Below, in pieces: positions 24,872 to 34,001 of a stretch of DNA of 64,000 nt. Origin of the DNA: DAINPP01 sp963667315 (GTDB taxonomy: Bacteria > Thermotogota > Thermotogae > MWEM01); NCBI GenBank assembly GCA_963667315.1, contig OY763325.1:1240001-1304000 (forward strand), given 5' to 3'. Position 1 is the first letter of the stretch. Each line of letters opens with the position of its first letter. The notes under the pieces are model-generated. The model did no database searches and had not been told where the DNA came from. It saw only the letters and a list, made by a program, of their open reading frames with translations. The position numbers and the translations under genes were made by a program.

Positions 24872-26272
24872 ATGAAATTTGAAAAGAAGTTTGTTGTGAT
24901 TTTTCTCGTTGTTGCTTTGGCTTTTGTGGGGATGAGTTTTGCAAAGACTTATACACTGACACTTCTCCAGCAGGATATTTCGCCTTATAATGAAGAAGAT
25001 GTTGAATTCCTCAAGTATCTGACAGATAATTTCAAAGAGGAAACCGGTATTGACCTGAATATCGAAGTTATTCCGGTTCCTTCCGGAAAGTATTCAGAAA
25101 AGGTAAACCTCGTACTCGCTGGCGGAACCTATCCAGATATCATTTGGTGGCGCGATGATGCTGAGCTTCCGTACATTGATCAGGGATTATTGCTTGATCT
25201 TTCAGACTACGTCAATAATTCAAAAGTTTTTGAAGAAAAGATGCCTGAATGGAACAAGATGAGATTCAAGAATTTCCCATATCTTATCGCAATCAATCCT
25301 CTGGGACTCAGAATCGGTGTTACAAGAAAAGAATGGCTCGAAGAATCCGGCATCACCCCAGTTACCGTTGAGGATTATTATAACCTGCTGAAATTCTACA
25401 AGGAAAACAAATCAAAATACGGGATGACCATCACCGGTGATCTCAGCAGACTCAATTGGATTTTCGATGCAGCTTTTGGTGTCAATCAGATGTGGATTCA
25501 GGACGAAGAAGGAAACTGGGTCTACTCAAAGGTTACGGATCTTGAAAAAGAAAAACTCGCTTTCTACGCAAAGCTCTACAAGGAAGGATTGCTCGATCCT
25601 GAATTCGTAACAACGAATTGGCAGGGTATGGAAGATAAATTCTATTCCGGACAGGTTGGAATCGTTGTGGGCACATCCGGAATCGTCATGGATCTTTATC
25701 AGAAGAGATTCTGGGACAGAGATATCGATACTGAGCTCGTTCCTCTCGTACCACCGGTTGGCGTTTCAGGAAAAGCAGGCTTCACAGCGGCAAATTTGGA
25801 TAAAGAACCGAGAGGTTTCTGTATCACGGCAACATGTAAAAACCCGGATATCGCCTTCAAATTCCTCGAATTCATGGCAACTGACAAGGGACAGTATCTT
25901 GACAGATTGGGAATGCCGGGAAGAGAATACAACATTGAAGAAGGTGAAATCATCCAGACATCAAGAGGTGAAGGCTGGTGGCCAAGATTCTTCGAGAACC
26001 CAAACTGGGAAGCTCCAATTGAACTTTACGGAAAACCGGCTCAGTCATCCATCGCAATCGTCAACGACATGTTCGAAGGGGACAATTACTTCCTTATGCC
26101 ACAGGAATACGCAACAAAATGGGATGAAATGAACAACCTTTACAAAGAATATTCCATGAAGATCGTTCTTGGAGAGTTCGCTATTGACAAATTCGATGAA
26201 ATGGTTACAAAATGGTACAAGGCAGGCGGAACACTTTACACCGACCTCGCCAACGAATACTTTAACAAATAA
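24872..26272 (+). CDS. ABC transporter extracellular solute-binding protein (family 1, LplA-like)
   Basis: A signal peptide (cleavage after SFA near residue 24) is followed by a mature protein of about 440 residues resembling the family 1 binding proteins that pair with LplB/LplC-type permeases (LplA/YtcQ group). Typical phrases: VNLVLAGGTYPDIIWW, GITPVTVEDYYNLLKFYKENKSKYGMTITGD, KFYSGQVGIVVGTSG, NPDIAFKFLEFMATDKGQ. These usually capture oligosaccharides or glycan breakdown products, but the ligand here is unknown. CTCGGAGG precedes the ATG. It is the first structural gene after the LacI operator; its permeases are encoded 6 kb downstream, after the enzymes. Confidence 0.9.
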   Translation: MKFEKKFVVIFLVVALAFVGMSFAKTYTLTLLQQDISPYNEEDVEFLKYLTDNFKEETGIDLNIEVIPVPSGKYSEKVNLVLAGGTYPDIIWWRDDAELPYIDQGLLLDLSDYVNNSKVFEEKMPEWNKMRFKNFPYLIAINPLGLRIGVTRKEWLEESGITPVTVEDYYNLLKFYKENKSKYGMTITGDLSRLNWIFDAAFGVNQMWIQDEEGNWVYSKVTDLEKEKLAFYAKLYKEGLLDPEFVTTNWQGMEDKFYSGQVGIVVGTSGIVMDLYQKRFWDRDIDTELVPLVPPVGVSGKAGFTAANLDKEPRGFCITATCKNPDIAFKFLEFMATDKGQYLDRLGMPGREYNIEEGEIIQTSRGEGWWPRFFENPNWEAPIELYGKPAQSSIAIVNDMFEGDNYFLMPQEYATKWDEMNNLYKEYSMKIVLGEFAIDKFDEMVTKWYKAGGTLYTDLANEYFNK

Positions 26273-26284
26273 ACGACGCTTTTA

Positions 26285-26306
26285 CCCGCCTCCATTCGGG
26301 GGCGGG
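26285..26306 (+). repeat. GC-rich hairpin after the binding-protein gene
   Basis: CCCGCCTCC and GGGGGCGGG form a 9-base-pair stem around ATTC. No T-run follows directly, so it more likely limits 3' decay or partly attenuates downstream expression, as commonly seen after binding-protein genes. Confidence 0.55.
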
Positions 26307-26389
26307 ATGTGCTTTGCCCTTTTCTTAAAAATAATTTTGAAGAAAAAGACAAGTCACATCCGCATATATCATACGAAAGTGGTGAAAAT

Positions 26390-27514
26390 ATGAAAAACAA
26401 AGTAAGAGGTGCGCTGATCGGTGCAGCACTTGGTGACGCATGGGGGGCACCTGTTGAAAAACTCTCTCCTCAACAGATAAAGGAAATGTACGGTGTAATT
26501 GATTCTCTTGATTTTGAACATTATCGTACAAAATCCCTCACTTCCGGAAAGGGATACGGAAGAATTACAGATGATACGCTCATGACGATGTTCTTGTGTG
26601 ATATCTATACGGAACAGCTCAAGCATCTTGATGCCTATTCAGTCTTTTCATTGGTTAAAAAAATATATTTCAGTGAAATCTGGGTCCCTGAATATCAAAA
26701 AGAAATGCCTCTGATTGAAAGACTTTTTTATCCTGAAAAATATATCTTCCTGAGTAATTATCTTGCCGCAAGAGATCCGAGAAGCGGTGGGGTAGGTAAT
26801 ATGGTTAACTGTGGCGCAGCCATGTACGTCACACCGATCGGTATTGTCAATGCCTGTGATCCTCAGGGCGCGTACAATGAAGCGATTGCATTTGCCGCAG
26901 CTCATCAGACGAGTTATGGCCTTGAAGCTGCGGGTGTTTTTGCTGCCTGTGTCGCTGAAGCCTTTTCTCCTGATGCAACGGTGGATTCCATCATCAACAC
27001 AGCACTTGAACTGGCAAAGGACGGGACAAGAATGGCCATTCTGGATATCGTTTCCGCTGCATCGAAAATCAATAATCATGACGAGAGCCCTGATATTTTC
27101 CACAAGGTTCTTGCAAAATATTCACCAATGGGAGATAATCTCTACAGAGACCCCGATGAAGTGGGAAAACCAACTGAAAATTATACGCCTTCAAGACTCA
27201 AATCCATCGAAGAGCTGCCGATTGCTCTCGGATACATCGTTCTGAATGACGGGAAACTGGAAAAGGCATTGATAGAAGGTGTGAATTCAGGTCGAGATAC
27301 CGATTCAATAGGCGTTATGATCGGTGCGATTTGCGGTGGTCTGAACGGTGTTGAAGGCATTCAGGAAAAACATATTGAGAAATTGAAGCAGGCAAATCAA
27401 TATGATTTTGTCAAAGTAAGTGACAGGTTCTATGAAACGGTTTGTAAAATACACGAAATTGATGAAAAGAACATCAAAGCACTCATAAAGAAAAGATCAC
27501 AATTGAGGGGATAA
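26390..27514 (+). CDS. ADP-ribosylglycohydrolase-family protein (single domain)
   Basis: This is a DraG/ARH-fold glycohydrolase of 374 residues. The start ATG at 26390 gives MKNKVRGALIGAALGDAWGAPVE, the canonical N-terminus; longer readings start in non-coding sequence. The two magnesium sites of the family are seen as GRITDDTLMT (about 60) and GRDTDSIGVMIGAICGGLNG (near 305). The family removes ADP-ribose from proteins or splits related N- or O-ribosides; many operon-encoded bacterial members have unknown small-molecule substrates. There is no signal peptide, so it acts in the cytoplasm on something imported. Its stop overlaps the next start (TAATG), and a related second enzyme follows. Confidence 0.88.
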   Translation: MKNKVRGALIGAALGDAWGAPVEKLSPQQIKEMYGVIDSLDFEHYRTKSLTSGKGYGRITDDTLMTMFLCDIYTEQLKHLDAYSVFSLVKKIYFSEIWVPEYQKEMPLIERLFYPEKYIFLSNYLAARDPRSGGVGNMVNCGAAMYVTPIGIVNACDPQGAYNEAIAFAAAHQTSYGLEAAGVFAACVAEAFSPDATVDSIINTALELAKDGTRMAILDIVSAASKINNHDESPDIFHKVLAKYSPMGDNLYRDPDEVGKPTENYTPSRLKSIEELPIALGYIVLNDGKLEKALIEGVNSGRDTDSIGVMIGAICGGLNGVEGIQEKHIEKLKQANQYDFVKVSDRFYETVCKIHEIDEKNIKALIKKRSQLRG

Positions 27515-29631
27515 TGATGACATACGATTATAAGTATCTTGAAAAAGTATATGCCGGCCTTCTGGGTAAAATCATAGGTGTAAGACTGGGTGCACCTGTC
27601 GAACCGCTCTTCTGGACAGCTGATAAGATTGCGGAAGTCTTTGGAGAAATACACAATTACGTGAAGGAATACAAAAATTTTGCCGCTGATGACGATATCA
27701 ACGGCCCGATTTTCTTTATTCGTGCAGTTGAAGATGCCTTTAAGGAAACGGGGAAACTTGATGTCGTTGATATTGGAGATGCCTGGCTTAATTATTCCGC
27801 TCAGGGACATGGCATGTTCTGGTGGGGCGGCTACGGAACTTCAACAGAACACACAGCCTACACACATCTGATGAACGGTATAAAACCCCCTCTTTCAGGC
27901 AGTGTACAGATGAATGGCACAACGGTCGCAGAACAGATAGGCGGCCAAATCTTCATCGATACATGGGGCCTCATCTGCCCGGGAAATCCTGACGAAGCCG
28001 CAAGACTTGCCGGGATGGCAGCCAGTGTCTCCCATGATTTGAATGGGATGTACGGTGCCTCGTATATCGCCGCCTGTATCGCCATGGCGTTTGTAGAAAA
28101 GGATGTCGAAAAGATCACACTGGAATGCAGAAAGTATATCCCATCAGATTCTGAATACAAAAAGATGATAGACGATGTGTATGATTTTTACACAAAAAAT
28201 CCGGATAACTGGCGGGATGCACTCTCGTACGTCAACGCTAAATATACAAAGGATAAATATCCCGGAGTTGTTCATATCATCCCCAACTCGGCCTACATCA
28301 TAATCTCCATGCTCTATGGAAAGGGGGATTTCTCAAAGACACTTGAGATTTCCGTCATGTGCGGCTGGGATACGGACTGTAATGCCGGAAACATAGGAAC
28401 CATCATGGGGGTTGCAAAGGGATTAAAAGGGATTGAGGCAAAATGGCGCAAGCCTGTCAACGATTTCGTTGCTGCTTCCAGCGTCATCGGATGTCTTAAC
28501 ATCAACGATGTGCCAACACTGGCAAAGAAAATAGCCGCTTACGGGGGGCTTTACAATCAAGCGAAAATGGCTGGAGACGTAAAAGAACCGAAACATATAC
28601 ATTACGACTTTAAACTCCCGGGATCAACACATGCCATGCGAACATACCCTGAAAATATAGCTGTGATCTCCAATAGAAACGATGTTGACCCCAATCTCCC
28701 CGGTGCTTTAAAGGTTAGAATGAATTTTATGCGAAGGAATACGGAAACAAGAATCTTCATGAAACCGTTCTACAGAAGAAAGGATTTTGATGATGAACGC
28801 TACATCCCGAACTTCTCTCCCATAGCGTTCCCGGGTCAGATGATGAAATGCCGTGTGTTGACTGAAGATATCATCGGTGTTCATGAAATCATCGCTAAGC
28901 CGTATATTCAGGATACGGAGGGGAAGCAGTATGTCTCGGAAAACACGTACAAACTTCAAAACGGTCAGCCTGAAATGATTTCCTATGAAATCCCTGCTGT
29001 TCTTGAAGGGGCGATGATAGAAGAGATCGGAATTAAGGTCATCAATATGGGAAGGGATTCATTCTACGGCAGTCTCTTCATCGAATCATTTGAAATTGAC
29101 GGAAAATGCGAATACACGATAAAATCCAATAAACAGTACAAGGAATTTGGAACGGTTACTCCGTATACCTGGCATAAGGGCTTCTGGAACCCTGAAAATG
29201 GCAGAATACAGGGAATCTGTTCCGATGAGGGCAATCTCTATACGGGAAATCTGAACTGGCAGGACTATGAAATCACCGGAACGATGTCTGTTGAAAACGG
29301 CTCAAGAGCATATCTCATCTTCAGAGCAACGGGAAATCTCAAGTATTATCTTTTTGGATTTGAGGATGGAAAGGTTGTTTTGAAGAAAATTGATAAAAGC
29401 TTGAAAGCTGAAGAAACAAATAAAATAATTGCTGAAAATAAATATAATTCTGAGATTGGCAAAGTCTGTAAATTGAAGATAAGATGTGAGGCTGAGAACA
29501 TCGTTTGTGCCATCAACGATGAAATCGTTCTTGAGGCAACGGACAGTTCCTACAAGCGTGGATTTATAGGATACAGAATAGAGAACGGAACAAGAATCAT
29601 GATAGACGAGACATATATCCGGGAGCTTTGA
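27514..29631 (+). CDS. ADP-ribosylglycohydrolase-family protein with C-terminal lectin-like domain
   Basis: Residues about 1-345 form a second ARH-family domain (YAGLLGKIIGVRLGAPVEP; metal sites AADDDINGPIF near 50 and GWDTDCNAGNIGTIMG near 285). A linker and beta-rich region follow (about 370-540), then a LamG/DUF1080-like jelly roll (about 545-705: DYEITGTMSVENGSRAYLIFRATG, YYLFGFEDGKVVLKKID, INDEIVLEATDSSYKRGFIGYRIENG). The TDDT motif of the first enzyme is ADDD here. No signal peptide is present. Fusion of this hydrolase fold to a carbohydrate-binding-like domain suggests a glycosidic substrate. The start overlaps the previous stop, and citD begins one base after this stop. Confidence 0.85.
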   Translation: MMTYDYKYLEKVYAGLLGKIIGVRLGAPVEPLFWTADKIAEVFGEIHNYVKEYKNFAADDDINGPIFFIRAVEDAFKETGKLDVVDIGDAWLNYSAQGHGMFWWGGYGTSTEHTAYTHLMNGIKPPLSGSVQMNGTTVAEQIGGQIFIDTWGLICPGNPDEAARLAGMAASVSHDLNGMYGASYIAACIAMAFVEKDVEKITLECRKYIPSDSEYKKMIDDVYDFYTKNPDNWRDALSYVNAKYTKDKYPGVVHIIPNSAYIIISMLYGKGDFSKTLEISVMCGWDTDCNAGNIGTIMGVAKGLKGIEAKWRKPVNDFVAASSVIGCLNINDVPTLAKKIAAYGGLYNQAKMAGDVKEPKHIHYDFKLPGSTHAMRTYPENIAVISNRNDVDPNLPGALKVRMNFMRRNTETRIFMKPFYRRKDFDDERYIPNFSPIAFPGQMMKCRVLTEDIIGVHEIIAKPYIQDTEGKQYVSENTYKLQNGQPEMISYEIPAVLEGAMIEEIGIKVINMGRDSFYGSLFIESFEIDGKCEYTIKSNKQYKEFGTVTPYTWHKGFWNPENGRIQGICSDEGNLYTGNLNWQDYEITGTMSVENGSRAYLIFRATGNLKYYLFGFEDGKVVLKKIDKSLKAEETNKIIAENKYNSEIGKVCKLKIRCEAENIVCAINDEIVLEATDSSYKRGFIGYRIENGTRIMIDETYIREL

Positions 29632-29632
29632 T

Positions 29633-29896
29633 ATGGAATGCGGCAATCGTAAAAAATCAGATGTTGTGATAACGATGAAAAAAAACGGCACTGATCAGAA
29701 TACAATTTCTATTCAATCAAAATATGATGCGCTGTTTGATGAGAATATCAGAAACAAAGTTGAACAGTTTATCACACAAAACACACTCTCAGGACTCGCT
29801 ATTACAGTTGAAGACTTCGGTGCATGGGATTATACCTTGCAGGCAAGACTGGAAGCCTGTCTCGATGGATTGGCGGGTGAAGATAATGATTCCTGA
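29633..29896 (+). CDS. citD: Citrate lyase acyl carrier protein (gamma subunit)
   Basis: This small protein of 87 residues matches the citrate lyase gamma chain. The N-terminal CGNRKKSDVVITM has the serine (S9) that carries the phosphoribosyl-dephospho-CoA prosthetic group in the family motif S-D-V/L-x-V/I. The C-terminal VEDFGAWDYTLQARLEACL corresponds to the conserved ED-x-GA-x-D-x-x-I/L-x-AR-x-E-x-A. It carries the acetyl group during cleavage of citrate to acetate and oxaloacetate. It lies directly between the ARH-fusion gene and citE, overlapping citE by 11 bases. Confidence 0.9.
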   Translation: MECGNRKKSDVVITMKKNGTDQNTISIQSKYDALFDENIRNKVEQFITQNTLSGLAITVEDFGAWDYTLQARLEACLDGLAGEDNDS

Positions 29897-30740
29897 AACG
29901 TTCTGGCGAACGCTGCTGTATGTCCCCGGGAACAACCCGTCGATGATTCAGAAATGTGATATCTATGGTGCCGATGCCGTAATACTTGATCTGGAGGATT
30001 CGGTTGGGATGGCAAGGAAGAAGCCGGCACGATTTCTCATCAAAAATGCGTTACAGGTTCTTGATTTCAACAGCAATGTCATGATCAGAATCAACGCCAT
30101 TTCAACAGAACTCTGGCAGGAGGATCTTGAAATGCTTGATCTTTCAAAGATTAGCACCATTCGGGTTCCCATGATCGAATCGGCAGAAGAGATTGAAAAG
30201 CTGTCTGATTATCTCTATTTAAGGGAAAAAAAGGCGGGGCTATCAACGGGCAGTATCAAACTGCTGCCGGGAATAGAAACGGCAAGAGGCTATATACATC
30301 GGGAGAAGATCATCTGTTCAAATGAAAGGGTTGTCGGTGTTGGATTTGGCAGTGAGGATTTCATAACCGATACCATGATCAGCCGGGACAATCTCAAACA
30401 GGCAAAACTAGAGATTGTTCTAACGGCAAAGGCTTATGGGAAATGTTTTATCGACAACGTCAATCCAAACTTCAGCGATCTTGATGCTTTCAGAAATGAC
30501 TGCGAAGAGGCAAAGGAATTTGGAGCAGACGGTAAATCCATCATCCACCCGTCACAGATAAGGGTGGCAAATGATGTATTCTCTCCATCAGAGGAAGAAG
30601 TGAAACGTGCCATAGCCATACTGGAAAAGGCAGAATCCATTAACACGGGAGATGCCTTCAACTTCAACGGGCGTATGGTGGACAAGCCCATCGTTGACAG
30701 ATGCAGAAATATCGTGAAATTGGGTGTGAGAAATGGATAA
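29886..30740 (+). CDS. citE: Citrate lyase beta subunit (citryl-ACP lyase)
   Basis: CitE of 284 residues, a TIM-barrel Mg-dependent lyase that splits citryl-ACP to acetyl-ACP and oxaloacetate. Motifs: RTLLYVPGNNPSMIQKCDIYGADAVILDLEDSVG (substrate and metal site near the N-terminus), VMIRINAI, RVPMIESAEEI, LLPGIETARGYIH, and VGFGSEDFITD. GKSIIHPSQIRVANDVFSPSEEEV closes the barrel. The start ATG 29886 has GGGTGAAG upstream inside citD. CitE-like paralogues can act on malyl-CoA or citramalyl-CoA, but here D, E and F are together, which supports a real citrate-lyase-type complex. Confidence 0.92.
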   Translation: MIPETFWRTLLYVPGNNPSMIQKCDIYGADAVILDLEDSVGMARKKPARFLIKNALQVLDFNSNVMIRINAISTELWQEDLEMLDLSKISTIRVPMIESAEEIEKLSDYLYLREKKAGLSTGSIKLLPGIETARGYIHREKIICSNERVVGVGFGSEDFITDTMISRDNLKQAKLEIVLTAKAYGKCFIDNVNPNFSDLDAFRNDCEEAKEFGADGKSIIHPSQIRVANDVFSPSEEEVKRAIAILEKAESINTGDAFNFNGRMVDKPIVDRCRNIVKLGVRNG

Positions 30741-32139
30741 AATATACACGGATATTACAACACTCATCAAAAAAATGGGGGTAAAAGATTCACAGACCAT
30801 TTCCTTTCATCATCATCTGAGAGAAGGAGATAGGGTGATGGAACAAATTCTCAAATCATTGTATAAAGCGGGAATCAAGAATTTAAGATTATGCTGCTCC
30901 TCAATTATGAGATGCCATGATTTTTTAATCGACTATATTGAAAACGGGACGGTCAGTGAACTTGAAACATCCGGTCTCAGGGGAAAACTGGGAGATTTCA
31001 TCATAGAAGGAAACATGGAAAACCCGGTTATCATCCGCTCTCATGGTGGACGTGCAAGGGCTATTTCAGATGGAGAAAGGACAATTGATGTGGCTTTTAT
31101 CGCCGCTTCAAATGCCGACGAACTTGGCAATGCCACCGGAATTACCGGAAAGAACGCCTTCGGCAGTCTGGGTTATGGCATCTGGGAATCAAAACAGGCA
31201 AAGAGAACCGTTATCGTCACGGATGATCTTTCATCAACGGTACTCGAAGATATCTCCATCTCACAATCCAATACGGATGCAGTTCTCATTGTAGAGAAAA
31301 TTGGCGAAACCGAAAAGATTAAAAGCGGTGCGTTAAAGATAAAATCAGATCCGCTCACCATGAAGATTGCGGAAAACACCGCCGGTTTTTTAATGAATAG
31401 TGGTATTGAACTACACAACAAGGTCATTCAAATGGGCAGTGGCGGAATCAGTCTTCAAACGATGAATTATCTGAAAGCACATCTCAGAGAAAATGCGATC
31501 AAATTTAAACTGGCGGTTGGCGGAATCACAAAGAATCTCACAGACTTTCTGGCGGAAGGTTTTGTAAGTGCGCTCATGGATGTGCAGAGCTTTGACAGTT
31601 GCTGTGCTGAATCAATGCGCTTAAATAAAAATCATCATGAAGTGGATGTCAACACCTATGCCAACCCCAAAAACGAAAGCAATCTGGTAAATAGATTGGA
31701 TATCGCCATACTCAGTGCTTTGGAAATAGACTTGGACTGGAATGTCAACGTGATGACGGGTTCAACCGGAAGATTTATGGGAGCGATAGGCGGACATCAG
31801 GATGTTGCGGAAGGCTCCGACCTGACGATTATCGTTGCTCCGCTTATACGCGGAAGAATCCCCGTTCTGACAGAGCAGGTGAACACACTCGTCACAAAGG
31901 GGAAAGATATTGATGTCTTCATCTGTGAATACGGTGTCTGTGTGAAAGAGGAAAGGACAGCCATCATCAAATCGCTTGAAGCGAATGGAATCAAAATTCA
32001 TAAATTGGAAAACCTTTATGACAAAACAGTTCGTTATGCGGGAACCCCTTCAAAGCCAAAGTATACAGACAAAACAACAGCTATTGTTCAGGACAGATAC
32101 GGGAATCCCCTTTCAGAAATAAAACAACTGATGAAATAA
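30733..32139 (+). CDS. citF: Citrate lyase alpha subunit (citrate:acetyl-ACP transferase)
   Basis: CitF of 468 residues transfers the ACP from acetyl to citrate. Recognisable stretches: ISFHHHLREGDRVMEQIL, RSHGGRARAISDGE, DVAFIAASNADELGNATGI, KNAFGSLGYG, VIQMGSGGISL, VNVMTGSTGRFMGAIGGHQDVAEGSDLTI, and RIPVLTEQVNTLVTKGKDIDVFICEYGVCV. It overlaps citE by 8 bases. The typical partners citC (activating ligase), citX and citG (prosthetic group) and a citrate carrier do not follow; the next genes are sugar-type permeases. Confidence 0.93.
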   Translation: MDKIYTDITTLIKKMGVKDSQTISFHHHLREGDRVMEQILKSLYKAGIKNLRLCCSSIMRCHDFLIDYIENGTVSELETSGLRGKLGDFIIEGNMENPVIIRSHGGRARAISDGERTIDVAFIAASNADELGNATGITGKNAFGSLGYGIWESKQAKRTVIVTDDLSSTVLEDISISQSNTDAVLIVEKIGETEKIKSGALKIKSDPLTMKIAENTAGFLMNSGIELHNKVIQMGSGGISLQTMNYLKAHLRENAIKFKLAVGGITKNLTDFLAEGFVSALMDVQSFDSCCAESMRLNKNHHEVDVNTYANPKNESNLVNRLDIAILSALEIDLDWNVNVMTGSTGRFMGAIGGHQDVAEGSDLTIIVAPLIRGRIPVLTEQVNTLVTKGKDIDVFICEYGVCVKEERTAIIKSLEANGIKIHKLENLYDKTVRYAGTPSKPKYTDKTTAIVQDRYGNPLSEIKQLMK

Positions 32140-32155
32140 GGAAAGGTGGCATAAT

Positions 32156-33061
32156 ATGAGTAAATTAAAACAAATCAGAAAGAAAATCTATAAAAGCAGA
32201 CATTATTATTATCTCCTGATCCCTGCAACTATCTATTTCATCATTTTTCACTATGTCCCCATTTGGGGTGTCTCTCTATCATTCCAGAAATTCAGAATCT
32301 TCGGTGGTAATGAATGGGTGGGTTTCAAATACTTCCAGGAACTTTTTTCATCACCGACATTTTACCGCTCTTTGTCTAATACATTGATTATAAGCGGGTT
32401 AAAAGTGTTGATAGGGTTTCCCATACCGGTTATTCTTGCGATTATGATGAATTCTCTAAGGAGCAAACGGTATAAAAAATATGTCCGTTCGGTAATCTAT
32501 ATGCCGCATTTTCTGTCCTGGGTTGTCATTACCGGTGTATTTGCAGCTATTCTCTCACCGGTATCCGGTATGGTCAATGAGCTGATTAAACTCATGGGAT
32601 TGGATCCTGTTCCATTCATGACATCCGGTCAACATTTCAGAGGCGTTCTTGTTGTTTCGGAAATCTGGCGAAGTGCCGGATGGGATTCCATTCTCTATAC
32701 AGCAGCGCTCATGAACATTGACCCAAAATTATATGAAGCGGCAAGTATTGACGGCGCTTCTGCCTGGCAGCAAACGCTTAAGATTACTTTACCGGAACTG
32801 GTCAGAACGATGGTCACCGTGTTTATTCTCAATATCGGATTCTTTATGAATGCCGGATTTGATCAGGTTTTCAATATGATGAATGACTCCGTCATCAGTG
32901 TAGCTGATATCATCGATACTTATGCCTACAGAATCGGACTATTGAACAATAATTACAGTTACGCAACCGCTGTTGGATTATTCCAGGGCGTTATTGGATT
33001 GATGCTGGTTATCGTAACCAATAAAGTAGCGAAAAAGATTGAAGCGGGAAGCTTATGGTAG
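32156..33061 (+). CDS. ABC transporter permease (LplB-like)
   Basis: Six-helix inner membrane permease of 301 residues. The EAA loop that docks the ATPase is YEAASIDGASAWQQTLKITLPEL (about 190-212). The opening YLLIPATIYFIIFHYVPIWGVSLSFQKF is characteristic of the LplB/YtcP-partner group used for complex saccharides. GGAAAGGTGG precedes the ATG, 16 bases after citF, so it belongs to the same operon. It must share an ATPase encoded elsewhere (MsmK/MsmX type), because none is in the window. Confidence 0.92.
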   Translation: MSKLKQIRKKIYKSRHYYYLLIPATIYFIIFHYVPIWGVSLSFQKFRIFGGNEWVGFKYFQELFSSPTFYRSLSNTLIISGLKVLIGFPIPVILAIMMNSLRSKRYKKYVRSVIYMPHFLSWVVITGVFAAILSPVSGMVNELIKLMGLDPVPFMTSGQHFRGVLVVSEIWRSAGWDSILYTAALMNIDPKLYEAASIDGASAWQQTLKITLPELVRTMVTVFILNIGFFMNAGFDQVFNMMNDSVISVADIIDTYAYRIGLLNNNYSYATAVGLFQGVIGLMLVIVTNKVAKKIEAGSLW

Positions 33062-33072
33062 GAGGAATTTAA

Positions 33073-33957
33073 ATGAATAAAAGAATAGGACCCTGGCAGG
33101 TTATCAACGCCTTCATTTTATTGATCGTAACGGTTACAACCCTTTACCCGTTTTTGAACCTTCTGGCGGTTTCATTGACGGATGTGAAATACGTTTCAGA
33201 TATGTCCGGTTTGTCAATCCTTCCGAAAGAGCCGACTTTAAAATATTATCAAGTTCTGCTCAGTGCTCCGGTTGTTCAGAAGGCATTTTTAAACAGCGTT
33301 TTTATAACGGTTGTGGCAACTGCCATCAATATGTTCCTGACCGTTATAACGGCTTATGTACTGGCACGCGGAGAGTTCTGGGGGAAAAAATTGTATATCA
33401 TATTCCTTATCATTCCCATGCTTTTTAACCCGGGATTGATTCCAAACTATATGCTGATCAGAAATCTCGGTCTGATCAACTCCTACTGGTCTGTCATCCT
33501 TCCGGGGGCTATCAACGTGTATTATCTCATGCTGCTGAGAAACATCTTCAACGGAATACCGAGAAGCACGTTTGAAGCGGCGGAGATTGACGGTGCCAAT
33601 CACTTCACCATGATATGGAAGATTGCGGTTCCATTGGCAAAACCGGGCGTTATAACGATTTCACTGTTCTATGCAATCTATCACTGGAATGACTATTTCA
33701 GACCGCTGATTTATATCAACGATCCGTCAAAATGGCCTTTGCAGGTGGTACTCAGACAGTTCATCGTAGATGCGGATAAAGCCTCTCTCTTTGGTCCCCT
33801 TCAATCCATCCTCTATTCCGAGGGAAACTCCGGTCTGCCGTTCAGAGGGCTTCAATCCTCCATCATTCTGATAACGGTGATCCCCATACTATGCCTTTAC
33901 CCGCTTCTGCTGCGTTATTTCTCAAGTGATATCATGTCGGGTGCCAATAAGGGATAA
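33073..33957 (+). CDS. ABC transporter permease (LplC/YtcP-like)
   Basis: Second permease of the importer, 294 residues with six predicted helices. The EAA loop is FEAAEIDGANHFTMIWKIAVPLAKPGV, and the tail RYFSSDIMSGANKG is typical of the LplC/YtcP family (ends in ...G(A/S)VKG). TAGGAGG precedes the ATG, 11 bases after the first permease. It is the last gene of the operon, followed by a hairpin. Confidence 0.92.
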   Translation: MNKRIGPWQVINAFILLIVTVTTLYPFLNLLAVSLTDVKYVSDMSGLSILPKEPTLKYYQVLLSAPVVQKAFLNSVFITVVATAINMFLTVITAYVLARGEFWGKKLYIIFLIIPMLFNPGLIPNYMLIRNLGLINSYWSVILPGAINVYYLMLLRNIFNGIPRSTFEAAEIDGANHFTMIWKIAVPLAKPGVITISLFYAIYHWNDYFRPLIYINDPSKWPLQVVLRQFIVDADKASLFGPLQSILYSEGNSGLPFRGLQSSIILITVIPILCLYPLLLRYFSSDIMSGANKG

Positions 33958-33972
33958 GCTAAATAATAATTG

Positions 33973-34000
33973 GAGAAGGCGCATCTCAGCACCTTCTCTG
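33973..34000. terminator. Terminator between convergent genes
   Basis: GAGAAGG (33973-33979) pairs with CCTTCTC (33992-33998); the following TGTTTATTCT is only a moderate T-tract, and the hairpin partly abuts the stop of the leftward gene. Confidence 0.55.
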
Positions 34001-34001
34001 T

